A stretch of 64,000 bases of DNA from Halanaerobium kushneri (GCF_900156285.1 NZ_FTNC01000005.1:62001-126000); one strand, 5' to 3'. Shown: positions 17,356 to 25,936, counted from the stretch's first letter. Made by a program: numbers and translations. The notes: generated by a model from the letters alone, not told the origin.

Positions 17356-18546
17356 ATGAAAAATCTTTATCTGGGTGTAGATATAGGTTCAGTTAGCATC
17401 AATATTGTTGCAATTGATGAAGCAAATAAATTACAGTTTAAACTTTATACCCGTAACTCAGGTAATCCAATTGAACTTGTCAAAAAAGGTTTAAGTAAAT
17501 TTGAAGATGAAATAGAAATTCAAAATTATCAAATCAGTGGAGTTGGAGTGACTGGTAGTGGACGCCAGCTGATTGCTTATGTACTCGGTGCTGATACTGT
17601 TAAAAATGAAATTACAGCTCATGCTAGAGCTTCAACCTATTATCATCCTGATGCCGGTACTATCTTTGAAATCGGTGGTCAGGATTCGAAATTAATTATT
17701 GTTGAGGATGGGATAGCAGTTGATTTTGCCATGAACACTGTCTGTGCTGCCGGAACAGGTTCTTTTCTTGATCATCAGGCGGAAAGGCTGGGAGTTCCAA
17801 TTGAAGAGTTTGGTGGGTTAGCCCTGGAAGCTGATCGTGATGTAAGGATTGCCGGCCGCTGTACAGTTTTTGCAGAATCAGATATGATTTCAAAACAGCA
17901 GTATGGTTTTACTAAGCCAGAAATTATCAAAGGTCTCTCAAAGGCACTGGTTAGAAACTATATGAATAACCTTGTGCGGAATAGAGTTTTAGAAGGAAGA
18001 TATATATTTCAGGGTGGTGTGGCAGCTAATGTTGGAATTAAAGCTGCCTTTGAAGACGAAATTGACGCAGAAGTTACTGTGCCTGAACATCATGATGTAA
18101 TGGGAGCAATTGGAATTGCCATGCTTGCCAAAAGGGATGTTAAAAGAAGTGGTAAGGCCAGCAGTTTTAGAGGCTTTGATCTAACAGAGCAGCAGTTTGA
18201 AACTAAAAGTTTTGAGTGTGGAGACTGTGCCAATAACTGTGAGGTAATTAAAGTTATTGCAGATGGAAAAGTAATAGCAGTTACTGGAGATCGTTGTGGT
18301 AAATGGGAAGCTTCTTTGATTGGTGATAGTGTGGTTAGTTCTGAGACTGACTCCAGAAAAGAAGAAAGTTCAGCTGATAAAATTTCAAAAAAGAAAAATA
18401 AGGACCCTGAAGAGATTGAGGTTGATCTCTATAAGGTAGATCCAGAAGAGGAAAAGCAGGTAATGAAAGAACTGGAAGAACTAGAAGATCAGGAAGAGCT
18501 GGAAGAATCGGATAAAGATGAAAAAGAAGATAATGTTCTGGTTTAA
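17356..18546 (+). CDS. BadF/BadG/BcrA/BcrD-type ATPase, acyl-CoA dehydratase activator
   Basis: The 396-residue protein belongs to the ASKHA ATPases that drive electron transfer into 2-hydroxyacyl-CoA dehydratases. It has GVDIGSVSINIVAID, EIGGQDSKLIIV, NTVCAAGTGSFLDHQAERLG and AGRCTVFAESDMI; the cysteines in CAAGTG and AGRC hold the shared [4Fe-4S] cluster of the dimer. A further Cys set ECGDCANNC...DRCGKW follows. The last 60 residues are an unusual Lys/Glu-rich charged tail beyond the fold. ATG directly follows the preceding TAG, with AGGGAGG 8 nt upstream. Confidence 0.85.
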   Translation: MKNLYLGVDIGSVSINIVAIDEANKLQFKLYTRNSGNPIELVKKGLSKFEDEIEIQNYQISGVGVTGSGRQLIAYVLGADTVKNEITAHARASTYYHPDAGTIFEIGGQDSKLIIVEDGIAVDFAMNTVCAAGTGSFLDHQAERLGVPIEEFGGLALEADRDVRIAGRCTVFAESDMISKQQYGFTKPEIIKGLSKALVRNYMNNLVRNRVLEGRYIFQGGVAANVGIKAAFEDEIDAEVTVPEHHDVMGAIGIAMLAKRDVKRSGKASSFRGFDLTEQQFETKSFECGDCANNCEVIKVIADGKVIAVTGDRCGKWEASLIGDSVVSSETDSRKEESSADKISKKKNKDPEEIEVDLYKVDPEEEKQVMKELEELEDQEELEESDKDEKEDNVLV

Positions 18547-18595
18547 AGTATAAAAGTAGTTTAAAAAATTAATTATTTAATAAGCGAGGTGCCAG

Positions 18596-19990
18596 ATGGA
18601 TTACCGTTTAGAAGAAGATAGTTTGGGAAAGGTAAAAGTTCCCAGTGATAAACTATATGGTGCACAGACTGCAAGGGCAGTGGAAAACTTTCCGATTGGT
18701 GAAGAAAAAATGCCGACAGAAATTATCAGAGCTTATGGGGTTGTCAAAAAAGCTGCTGTACTGGCCAATTATGAGCAGGAATTGATTAGTAGAGAAAAGA
18801 GAGATTATATTTTAAAGGCAGCCGATGAATTAATCGCGGGGAAGCTGGATCAGCATTTTCCTATTTCACTCTGGCAGACAGGTTCGGGAACTCAGACAAA
18901 TATGAATGTTAATGAGGTGCTGGCAAATAGGATTTCAGAGATGGCAGGGGAAGAACCAGGCAGTAAAAAACCTGTACACCCCAATGATGATGTCAATATG
19001 TCTCAATCATCTAATGATACTTTTCCTACCGCAATGGCTCTGGCAGCTGTCAGCAGAACTGAAGATTTTTTGCTGCCGATTTTTGAAAAATTACAGACAG
19101 AATTGGAACAAAAAGCTGAAAAGTATTCAGATTTAGTTAAAGTTGGCCGAACTCATTTAATGGATGCAACCCCTATAACTTTAGGCCAGGAGTTTGCAGC
19201 CTTTTCGGCCCAGATTACTGATATTATTGAAATGCTTAAAGATAGTCTTAAATATATAAAAAAGTTGCCACTGGGAGGAACTGCTGTTGGGACTGGTTTA
19301 AATACTAAGGTGGGTTTTGCTGAGAAAGCAGTTAAATTTATTAATCTGGAAACTAAAAATTCTTTTAGAGTGGCTCAGAACAAATCAGCCGGTATTGCAG
19401 CTCATGATAGTTTTGTTAATTTAAGTGGGGTTTTAAAAACAGCAGCTTCTTTTTTAATGAAGCTTGCAAATGATACTCGCTGGCTTGCATCTGGTCCGCG
19501 TTGTGGTATTGGTGAAATTAAAATACCTAAAAATGAGCCTGGTAGTTCAATTATGCCGGGAAAGGTTAATCCAACTCAGGCGGAAGCTTTATTTCAGGTA
19601 GCTGCACAGGTAATGGCAAATGATACAGCTGTTAATATTGGTGGAGGTAGTGGTAATTTTCAGCTTAATGTTGCTAAACCTTTAATTATCCACAATATTT
19701 TACAATCTATCAGCTTACTTGGAGATGCGGTTAAATCTTATAATCAGCGCTGTCTAAAGGGGATTGGAGCCAATCAGGAACAAATTGAATCTTATCTTGA
19801 TAGCTGTTTGATGTTAGTTACGGTTTTAAATCCGATTATTGGTTATGATAAGGCAGCCCAAATCGCCCAGAAAGCTTTTAAAGAAAATTTAAGTTTAAAA
19901 GAAGCTGCAGTTAATCTTAATTATTTAACTGAAGCAGAATTTGAACAATATGTAGATCCTAAAAAGATGACCGAGCCCAATCTGGAGTAG
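18596..19990 (+). CDS. fumC: Fumarate hydratase, class II
   Basis: The 464-residue enzyme interconverts fumarate and malate without an Fe-S cluster. Motifs: WQTGSGTQTNMNVNEVL near residue 94, HPNDDVNMSQSSNDTFPTAM near residue 128, VGRTHLMDATPITLGQE near 182, and GSSIMPGKVNPTQ near 316, with the catalytic Ser loop. The length is standard. Starting 49 nt after the activator gene, behind GAGGTG, it may belong to the same transcript. It could process fumarate from argininosuccinate lyase or act in a reductive branch. Confidence 0.95.
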   Translation: MDYRLEEDSLGKVKVPSDKLYGAQTARAVENFPIGEEKMPTEIIRAYGVVKKAAVLANYEQELISREKRDYILKAADELIAGKLDQHFPISLWQTGSGTQTNMNVNEVLANRISEMAGEEPGSKKPVHPNDDVNMSQSSNDTFPTAMALAAVSRTEDFLLPIFEKLQTELEQKAEKYSDLVKVGRTHLMDATPITLGQEFAAFSAQITDIIEMLKDSLKYIKKLPLGGTAVGTGLNTKVGFAEKAVKFINLETKNSFRVAQNKSAGIAAHDSFVNLSGVLKTAASFLMKLANDTRWLASGPRCGIGEIKIPKNEPGSSIMPGKVNPTQAEALFQVAAQVMANDTAVNIGGGSGNFQLNVAKPLIIHNILQSISLLGDAVKSYNQRCLKGIGANQEQIESYLDSCLMLVTVLNPIIGYDKAAQIAQKAFKENLSLKEAAVNLNYLTEAEFEQYVDPKKMTEPNLE

Positions 19991-20070
19991 CATACTAGTA
20001 CCGTGAACCACCCGATATATGTCGGAATGTGTCGTTTGAAAAACACCTATAAATAAATATATATAATTAC

Positions 20071-20104
20071 AAGTTCTGAGAATTAAACTCAGAACTTTTT
20101 CTTT
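20071..20104 (+). terminator. Terminator after fumC
   Basis: AAGTTCTGAG (20071-20080) and CTCAGAACTT (20088-20097) are perfect arms around a 7-nt loop, followed by TTTCTTTT. The 333 nt from fumC to the next small ORF contain this terminator, a promoter and two hairpins; no gene is seen otherwise. Confidence 0.85.
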
Positions 20105-20121
20105 TGGAAGATAATATAATT

Positions 20122-20150
20122 TTACTAAATTTATTGGTAATACTTATTAT
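20122..20150 (+). promoter_or_regulatory. Candidate promoter of the peptide/HD-GYP transcript
   Basis: TTACTA (20122-20127), 17 nt, TATTAT (20145-20150). A hairpin with arms TTCTGCCA (20192-20199) and TGGCAGCAGAA (20229-20239) lies in the resulting leader. Confidence 0.4.
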
Positions 20151-20266
20151 TAAAGCTATTAAAGCACTTTTTTTGCTCTAAAAAAGAGGACTTCTGCCAA
20201 AAATATTGAATTATATTAAAGAGTAATCTGGCAGCAGAATGAGACTAGCTTAAATAAAATGAGCCG

Positions 20267-20315
20267 AGCTTACCTTCGTAAATTGAGCTTAGAAATACAG
20301 ATAACGAAGGGAGCT
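20267..20315 (+). promoter_or_regulatory. Leader hairpin that sequesters the Shine-Dalgarno of the small peptide gene
   Basis: AGCT (20267-20270) and CCTTCGT (20273-20279) pair with ACGAAGG (20304-20310) and AGCT (20312-20315). The ribosome-binding site AAGGGAG (20307-20313) lies in the 3' arm, so translation should depend on opening this stem. No known riboswitch class was recognised. Confidence 0.5.
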
Positions 20316-20323
20316 GAATCTTA

Positions 20324-20410
20324 ATGAAAAAGCTTTATGTTGCTATAACAACTGCTTTGATTACATTTGGTACAGCTATTTCCGTATTAGCTGATACTAG
20401 TAAATGGTAA
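20324..20410 (+). CDS. 28-residue peptide with signal sequence, candidate secreted peptide
   Basis: The ORF reads MKKLYVAITTALITFGT followed by AISVLADTSKW and TAA. A two-Lys start, a hydrophobic core and a VLA cleavage site leave only about DTSKW after processing. AAGGGAG is 10 nt upstream of ATG. The following HD-GYP gene begins 49 nt later. The form recalls exported signalling pro-peptides of Firmicutes (Phr/PapR type), but it lacks the Cys of AgrD-like peptides. A leader peptide or small membrane protein are alternatives. It matches no family I recognise. Confidence 0.55.
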   Translation: MKKLYVAITTALITFGTAISVLADTSKW

Positions 20411-20459
20411 AATTTTAAATAATTTGCTGTCAGATTATTTAATTGGGAGGTGAATAAAA

Positions 20460-21749
20460 TTGGGAAAGAAATTAAAAATTTATTTGTTAATTATATACTT
20501 AATTAGTCTCTTGTTCCTTCTAATTTTATTTCCGGAATTTATTCATGAAAGTCGTTATTCCCATGTGATTTTTTTATTTATTGTAACTTTTTTAATGAAC
20601 AATTTTAGTATATTTTTTAACTATATTACAAGAATAAAAACATCTATGACTATTCCAGTATTGATAAGTGCCTTTTATTTTATTAATCCATTATGGGTGG
20701 GGATTGTTACAGCCTTAGGTACTATAACTTTTAAAGAAGAAATAAAATATTTTGTCTGGTATAAGTTTTTATTTAATAGAAGTTCAATTTTTTTAGCTTC
20801 TGTTTCAGGAGCGCTCGTTTTTAATTTGTCAAGGTCAGTGCTTGATGGTAATACATTTCCAATATTATCTGCATTGATGGCTAGTATTGTATATTTTATA
20901 ATAAACAATTTTTTAGTTTATATTGTAATTAATTTAGCGGATAATGATGTGAATCAAATGTCATTAATAAGTTATTTTAGAGAACTCTCAAAAAATTTAA
21001 TTACATCTTATTTTATTGGTCTTATCTTACTTGCTTCATATATCAATTTTGGTAAGTCTTTATTTGTTCTTGTCATTATCTTATTATTTATTATTAAAGA
21101 TTTTTTCTATTCACGGCTGCAGCAGATGAACTCCTATACCCAGATAATCGAAAGTTTTCTTAAAGTAATTGATTCAAAAGATCATTATACTGAGGGTCAC
21201 TGTGAGCGGGTGGCCAATTATACATACCATCTTTGTAATGAAATGAATTTATCCAGAGCAAAGTCAGAAAAGATTATCAGTATTGCTAAGATCCATGATA
21301 TTGGTAAAATTTATGTTGATGATGATATTTTAAGAAGCTCAGATAAGTTGAGTGAGCAGGAGTATAAGGAGATTAAACGACATACAGAGTATGGATATCA
21401 ACTTTTAAAGGACATTGATTTAATCAATGATGAGCTTGATATAATTCTTTATCATCATGAACGTTGGGATGGCAGAGGATATCCCGAAGGACTTAAAGGA
21501 GAAAAAATTCCGGTAGGAGCTAGAATTTTAACGGCCTGTGACTCACTGGATGTTATGATTACCGGGAGAACATATAAACCTCCGATGACAAAAGAAGAAA
21601 TTATTGCTGAGTTTAAAAAGTGTTCTGGAGGGCAGTTTGATCCAGAAATTGCCCGGAAAATGATCCAGTTGATTAAAGATGGATATTTTGATGACAAATT
21701 TAAAAGTGAAGAAAAAATCAGGGAATTAGAGTTGTCACTTGAATACTAA
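20460..21749 (+). CDS. Membrane-bound HD-GYP domain protein (probable cyclic-di-GMP phosphodiesterase)
   Basis: Of 429 residues, the first 215 form about six or seven transmembrane helices, a membrane sensor region. Residues 235-410 form an HD-GYP domain: AKIHDIGKIYVDDDI with the HD pair, HHERWDGRGYPEGL with GYP, and ACDSLDVMITGRTYK. Start is TTG 20460, 9 nt after GGGAGG; the first internal Met is well inside the membrane region. It heads a three-gene run with the next two ORFs (gaps 27 and 23 nt). A membrane sensor plus hydrolase suggests control of cyclic-di-GMP by an envelope signal, possibly the peptide upstream. Confidence 0.88.
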   Translation: MGKKLKIYLLIIYLISLLFLLILFPEFIHESRYSHVIFLFIVTFLMNNFSIFFNYITRIKTSMTIPVLISAFYFINPLWVGIVTALGTITFKEEIKYFVWYKFLFNRSSIFLASVSGALVFNLSRSVLDGNTFPILSALMASIVYFIINNFLVYIVINLADNDVNQMSLISYFRELSKNLITSYFIGLILLASYINFGKSLFVLVIILLFIIKDFFYSRLQQMNSYTQIIESFLKVIDSKDHYTEGHCERVANYTYHLCNEMNLSRAKSEKIISIAKIHDIGKIYVDDDILRSSDKLSEQEYKEIKRHTEYGYQLLKDIDLINDELDIILYHHERWDGRGYPEGLKGEKIPVGARILTACDSLDVMITGRTYKPPMTKEEIIAEFKKCSGGQFDPEIARKMIQLIKDGYFDDKFKSEEKIRELELSLEY

Positions 21750-21776
21750 TCTATCAGGAAAAGGGGAGAGCTGAAT

Positions 21777-22397
21777 ATGAATACAGAAATAAAGAAATTG
21801 ATTCAGGAACTTGAGGGAGTAGTATCCTGTAATTTAACAGGGGTAGATGAGATAGATGAAATCCATATTATAGCCGATAAGAAAAGAGATCCCAAGCGAA
21901 TAGTCAGAGATGTAGAAACAGTTTGTCTGGTACATAAAGATTTTAAGATTGACCATAAAAAAATCAGTATTGCCAGAATAGACAGTGATTTTTCAGAGGC
22001 AATGGAAGGTTATGCGAATGATCGAATAGAGTTAGTTTCAATTTATACTGAAAATAATCGTTCTCGCTGTAATGTAGAAATGAAAATAAATGGCCAGGAG
22101 ATTAAAGAAAGTTTTGAAGCACAAATTGGTGAAAATATAGAAAAATTGATCGGGAGGTCTGTTTTGACAATTTTGAACAAGTTTGTGGAATTTAATCTTC
22201 AGCTTATTGTAGATGATATTTTTACTATTAAAGGTAAAGAGGACCTTGTAATTGCTCAAATTTCGATGTATAATCCAGAGAATAATATGATGCAGGAGAA
22301 ATTAGTTGGGGCAGTTCATGTAAATAATAATATATCTTTAGCAATAGCAAAAGCCTGTTTAAAAGCAGTTAACCGTAAAATTTGTAATTATCTTTAA
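21777..22397 (+). CDS. Conserved protein of unknown function
   Basis: The 206-residue soluble protein has an N-terminal part (EIKKLIQELEGVVSCNL, then EIDEIHIIADKKRDPKRIVRD) that looks like a small alpha-beta domain seen next to regulators in other Firmicutes. The C-terminal half (about 85-200) has alternating strands and a helix rich in conserved hydrophobics, with a pattern reminiscent of RNA- or ligand-binding alpha-beta folds; no catalytic motif is visible. It follows the HD-GYP gene by 27 nt behind GGGGAG and is probably co-translated in the same operon. No function is assigned. Confidence 0.65.
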   Translation: MNTEIKKLIQELEGVVSCNLTGVDEIDEIHIIADKKRDPKRIVRDVETVCLVHKDFKIDHKKISIARIDSDFSEAMEGYANDRIELVSIYTENNRSRCNVEMKINGQEIKESFEAQIGENIEKLIGRSVLTILNKFVEFNLQLIVDDIFTIKGKEDLVIAQISMYNPENNMMQEKLVGAVHVNNNISLAIAKACLKAVNRKICNYL

Positions 22398-22420
22398 AAA
22401 ATGAATACGGGGTGATTATC

Positions 22421-23248
22421 TTGCTGAAAAAAATATTTATATTATTACTTCTATTAATAATTTCATTTTCCTTGTATACAGTGCTTGCCAATATTTATCT
22501 TGATCGACAGTATAAGCAGGATGTCAGCTCGATGCAGAGAAGATATACACTCAGTGATAATATTACTATTCCTAATCCAAACAGTATTTCTATTCCGTCT
22601 TCATTAAGGAGATATATTCAGCTTAGTATTCCTGATCGTAATAACTTATCAACTTATGTTAATTTAAATTATTCTGGTAAATTTCGCAAAGACAAGTATG
22701 GTGAGATGTATGATTTTAAAGTAAAATCCTTTTATAATTTAAAAAACGAAGAATTTGTTAGTGAGTGGTTTATTGATGAAAATCGTATTATTTTTGATAA
22801 GTTAAGAGAAGTATCAATTGGAGAAAATCAGATTTATGAATTCAAATATTTAGGGGTTAAAAATGAACGAGAGGTTTATGGACAGGCTGCCAGGAATTTT
22901 TTGGGAAGCCGCATGATTATTGATGCAGTTTATTTTCCCTATTATTATTTATCGAGTGAAAATATAGATTATAAATATATGAGTAATAACCGGACTTTAT
23001 TAGAGTTGGATACTGATACTGGTAAAATAAACTTTGTTCTTGAATTCAATGACGATGGTCTTTTAAGCACAATCACTTCGGGCAAATTTAGTTTTGATGG
23101 AAATAGTGTCAGCCTTAAGGCATCTTATAATGATTATATTGATTATAAAAATTATTATCTCCCTGGCTCAATTATTGTGGAGATAGAAAATAATTTTGAT
23201 AAATATATTTTATATGAAGCTAATCTTGACAGTGTTGTTTACAGATGA
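22421..23248 (+). CDS. Membrane-anchored protein, possible DUF6544-like
   Basis: The 275-residue protein has one N-terminal hydrophobic segment (about residues 5-22), then an extracytoplasmic beta-rich region. IPSSLRRYIQLSIP followed by VNLNYSGKFR and DAVYFPYYYL resembles the order of motifs in the DUF6544 family; the match is tentative. GTG 22412 overlaps the ribosome-binding site; TTG 22421 lies 8 nt after GGGG and is preferred. It is the last gene of the HD-GYP operon and is closed by a terminator. Confidence 0.55.
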   Translation: MLKKIFILLLLLIISFSLYTVLANIYLDRQYKQDVSSMQRRYTLSDNITIPNPNSISIPSSLRRYIQLSIPDRNNLSTYVNLNYSGKFRKDKYGEMYDFKVKSFYNLKNEEFVSEWFIDENRIIFDKLREVSIGENQIYEFKYLGVKNEREVYGQAARNFLGSRMIIDAVYFPYYYLSSENIDYKYMSNNRTLLELDTDTGKINFVLEFNDDGLLSTITSGKFSFDGNSVSLKASYNDYIDYKNYYLPGSIIVEIENNFDKYILYEANLDSVVYR

Positions 23249-23263
23249 ATATGAAAGCTTTAG

Positions 23264-23300
23264 AATACCTTTTAGTGTAAATAAAAAAGGTATTTTTTCT
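23264..23300 (+). terminator. Terminator of the HD-GYP operon
   Basis: AATACCTTTT (23264-23273) pairs with AAAAGGTATT (23285-23294), followed by TTTTCT. Confidence 0.8.
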
Positions 23301-23315
23301 GTGACATAGCTCACG
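23300..23315. promoter_or_regulatory. CRP/FNR-family binding-site-like palindrome
   Basis: TGTGACATAGCTCACG matches TGTGA-N6-TCACA in 9 of 10 core positions. Its centre is about 75 nt upstream of the predicted start point of the flavodiiron gene, a distance used by activators of this family. HcpR-type regulators of nitrosative-stress genes use similar sites; the binding protein here is inference. Confidence 0.5.
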
Positions 23316-23346
23316 GAAATCAAAGAATAAAAACTGTACAATAAAC

Positions 23347-23375
23347 TTGACAAAAGAAGTCGGAATTAATATAAT
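23347..23375 (+). promoter_or_regulatory. Consensus promoter of the flavodiiron gene
   Basis: TTGACA (23347-23352), exactly 17 nt, TATAAT (23370-23375). Such a perfect promoter suggests high basal strength held in check by a repressor. Confidence 0.88.
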
Positions 23376-23380
23376 ATGTA

Positions 23381-23392
23381 TTGACAGGTCAA
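23381..23392. promoter_or_regulatory. Palindrome at the predicted transcription start (candidate operator)
   Basis: TTGACAGGTCAA is TTGAC and GTCAA around AG. It begins 5 nt after the -10 box and so covers the start point, where a bound repressor would block transcription. Confidence 0.45.
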
Positions 23393-23458
23393 ATCTGTCT
23401 TTACATATTCTAATATAATAACTTTCAAAAAGCATAAGAATATAAGGAGGAGTTTTAA

Positions 23459-24634
23459 ATGTTTAGAAAAGTAAAAGATGATATCTACAGTGTAGGAGTT
23501 ATTGACTGGCATCGTAAATTATTTGATGAGTTGATTCCACTACCTGATGGTACAAGTTATAACTCGTATTTTATTAAAGGTGAAGAAAAGAATGCTATTA
23601 TTGATACAGTAGAACCTGATTTTGTTCAGGATTTTTTAGATAATCTTGACGATCTTGGCGTAGAAAAAATTGATTATATTATCTCCAATCATGCTGAGCA
23701 GGATCATTCGGGTTCCATTCCTTATTTATTAGAAAAATATCCGGAGGCTGAGGTTTTAACTTCCAAAAAAGCTAAACCAATGCTTTTGGATTTAATGGAA
23801 CTTGATGCAGATAAGATTAGAGTGGTTGAAGATGGCGAAACTGTTGATCTGGGTGGACGTACTTTAGAGTTTATTGATACTCCCTGGGTTCACTGGCCTG
23901 AAACAATGTCCACTTATCTGCAGGAAGAAAACATTTTATTTCCCTGTGATTTCTTTGGCTCTCATCTGGCAACAAGTGATTTGTTTGTAGAAAACCATAG
24001 TGAAGTTTATAAAGCTGCTAAAAGGTATTATGCAGAAATTATGATGCCTTTTAGAATGATAATCAAAAAGAATCTGGCAAAATTAGAAGATTATGAGATT
24101 GAGATGATTGCACCGAGTCATGGTCCAATTTATGATAATCCGGAAATGATCTTAGAAGCTTATCAGGAGTGGGTAAGTGATGAAGTCAAACCAGAAGTTG
24201 TAGTTCCTTATGTTTCTATGCATGGAAGTACTGATGACTTAATTAAATATTTTATTAGTCAGTTAATTGATGAAGGGATTAAGGTTAAACCATTTAATCT
24301 GGCAGATGTTGATTTAGGAGATCTGGCAATTTCTCTGGTTGATGCTTCAACTGTAATCTTTGGTTCTCCAACTGTTTTAACCGGTCCACATCCTTCTGCA
24401 GTATATGCAGCTTATCTGGCCAATGTTTTAAAGCCTAAAACTCGCTATGCTTCAATTATTGGATCTTATGGCTGGGCAGGTAGAATGACTGATAAACTTT
24501 TAGAGCTGATGCCTAATCTGAAAGTTGATCTCTATGATCCAGTAGTTGCTAAGGGTCATGGATCGGAAGAAGACTATCAGGAAATCGACCGCCTGGTAGA
24601 AGAAGTAAAAGCTGATCTGGATAATTTAGAATAA
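23459..24634 (+). CDS. A-type flavodiiron protein (oxygen / nitric oxide reductase)
   Basis: The 391-residue cytoplasmic enzyme reduces O2 to water or NO to N2O and protects anaerobes. Residues 1-250 are a metallo-beta-lactamase fold with the diiron motif SNHAEQDHSGS near residue 80 and further ligands in FPCDFFG and APSHGPIY; residues 255-391 are a flavodoxin domain (SMHGSTDDL, then FGSPTVLTGPHPS). There is no rubredoxin extension. ATG follows AAGGAGGAG. It is a single-gene unit between its own consensus promoter and a terminator. Confidence 0.95.
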   Translation: MFRKVKDDIYSVGVIDWHRKLFDELIPLPDGTSYNSYFIKGEEKNAIIDTVEPDFVQDFLDNLDDLGVEKIDYIISNHAEQDHSGSIPYLLEKYPEAEVLTSKKAKPMLLDLMELDADKIRVVEDGETVDLGGRTLEFIDTPWVHWPETMSTYLQEENILFPCDFFGSHLATSDLFVENHSEVYKAAKRYYAEIMMPFRMIIKKNLAKLEDYEIEMIAPSHGPIYDNPEMILEAYQEWVSDEVKPEVVVPYVSMHGSTDDLIKYFISQLIDEGIKVKPFNLADVDLGDLAISLVDASTVIFGSPTVLTGPHPSAVYAAYLANVLKPKTRYASIIGSYGWAGRMTDKLLELMPNLKVDLYDPVVAKGHGSEEDYQEIDRLVEEVKADLDNLE

Positions 24635-24668
24635 AATATAATAGATAAATTAAATAAATAGTTTAGTT

Positions 24669-24712
24669 AAGACTCCCTCTGGCCTGAGCAGCTAGAAGGG
24701 GGTCTTTTATTT
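24669..24712 (+). terminator. Terminator after the flavodiiron gene
   Basis: AAGACTCCCTCT (24669-24680) pairs with AGAAGGGGGTCTT (24694-24706), then TTATTTT. Confidence 0.75.
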
Positions 24713-24799
24713 TGATAATTAATTTCAACAGGATAAAGGATTTCATTTATCAATCAAGAATATATTAAAAAGAGTAAGCTAAGAAAGGCTGGAAATAAA

Positions 24800-25936
24800 A
24801 TGATATATTTAAATAATGCTGCAACCAGCTGTCCAAAACCTGATATTGTATATGATAAGGTAAATGATTTTTTTAGGAGTTCTGCTTTTAATACTTCTCG
24901 TTCTGGCAGTGGAAGCAGTAACTCTACCAGTAGAGAGATTTTTATGGTTAGAGAGAAAATTGCAGATTTTTTTACTCTCCAGGATTCCAGTAAAATTGTA
25001 TTTAATTCTGGTGCCACAGAAGCTTTAAATACGGTAATTAAAGGGGTTTTAAAAAAAGGAGATCAGGTAATTACATCCTGTCTTGAACATAATTCAGTTT
25101 TGAGACCCTTAAGAAGACTTAAAGCAGAAAGAGATATAGATATAAATTTTATTAGTTTTGATAAAAAAGGAGAGATTGATTATCAGGAACTTGAAAATTG
25201 TATTCAGGATAAAACAAAGCTAATTGTTCTTTCGCATGCATCCAATGTTCTGGGTACAGTTAATAATCTTGTCAAGATTTCTGAGATTGCAAGTAGGGCA
25301 GGTGTTTTGCTTTTAATTGATGCAGCTCAAACAGCTGGAGTAATAGATATTAATTTAAGTGATTTGGCAGTAGATTTTATGGCCTTCGCCGGTCATAAAT
25401 CGCTTTTTGGTCCTCCTGGAATTGGTGCACTCTATGTTAAAAATCACAGCTACCTTTTACCACTTAAGGAAGGAGGAACCGGTAGTAATTCTTTGAGTAC
25501 AGATCAGCCTGAACTAATGCCCGATTATCTTGAAGCTGGAACCCCTAACTCTATTGGAATAGCAGGTTTGGGAGCAGGGATTGATTTTATTAAAGAGGAA
25601 GGTATAAGCAAAATTCATCAGCAGGAACTAAAATTACTGCACCGTTTAATTGAGGGTCTAAATACTATTCCCCTAATAAAAAGCTATGGTAGAGATGATA
25701 TTACTAATCGAACTGCAGTTATTTCTTTTAATATAGGTGATAGAAGTTCTAATCAAATTGCTTTTGAACTGGAGAATAAATATAAGATAGAAGTGCGAGC
25801 CGGACTGCATTGCGCCCCCATACTGCATAAGAACTTGGGAACTTTAGGGCAGGGTATGATTAGGGTTAGTCCCGGTTATTTTAATACTGAAGCTGAGATA
25901 GACAGATTTTTAAATATTATTGAATCATTGATTTGA
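24800..25936 (+). CDS. Cysteine desulfurase-like aminotransferase class V (selenium operon)
   Basis: The 378-residue PLP enzyme is of the group linked to selenium metabolism. Pattern: YLNNAATSCPKP at the start, NSGATEALNTVI, LSHASNVLGT, LLIDAAQTAG, and AGHKSLFGPPGIGALYV near residue 196 with the PLP lysine. The catalytic Cys lies in RAGLHCAPILHK near residue 345. It should mobilise sulfur, or selenium from selenocysteine, for the protein encoded next. ATG lies after AAGGCTGG, a moderate site. It heads csd-yedF-selD-DUF3343. Confidence 0.85.
   Translation: MIYLNNAATSCPKPDIVYDKVNDFFRSSAFNTSRSGSGSSNSTSREIFMVREKIADFFTLQDSSKIVFNSGATEALNTVIKGVLKKGDQVITSCLEHNSVLRPLRRLKAERDIDINFISFDKKGEIDYQELENCIQDKTKLIVLSHASNVLGTVNNLVKISEIASRAGVLLLIDAAQTAGVIDINLSDLAVDFMAFAGHKSLFGPPGIGALYVKNHSYLLPLKEGGTGSNSLSTDQPELMPDYLEAGTPNSIGIAGLGAGIDFIKEEGISKIHQQELKLLHRLIEGLNTIPLIKSYGRDDITNRTAVISFNIGDRSSNQIAFELENKYKIEVRAGLHCAPILHKNLGTLGQGMIRVSPGYFNTEAEIDRFLNIIESLI

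Noticed and set aside
20105-20323. Cyclic-di-GMP riboswitch upstream of the HD-GYP gene
   Set aside because: The region is structured, but no GEMM core (CACGCACAGGGCAAACC-like) is present on either strand.
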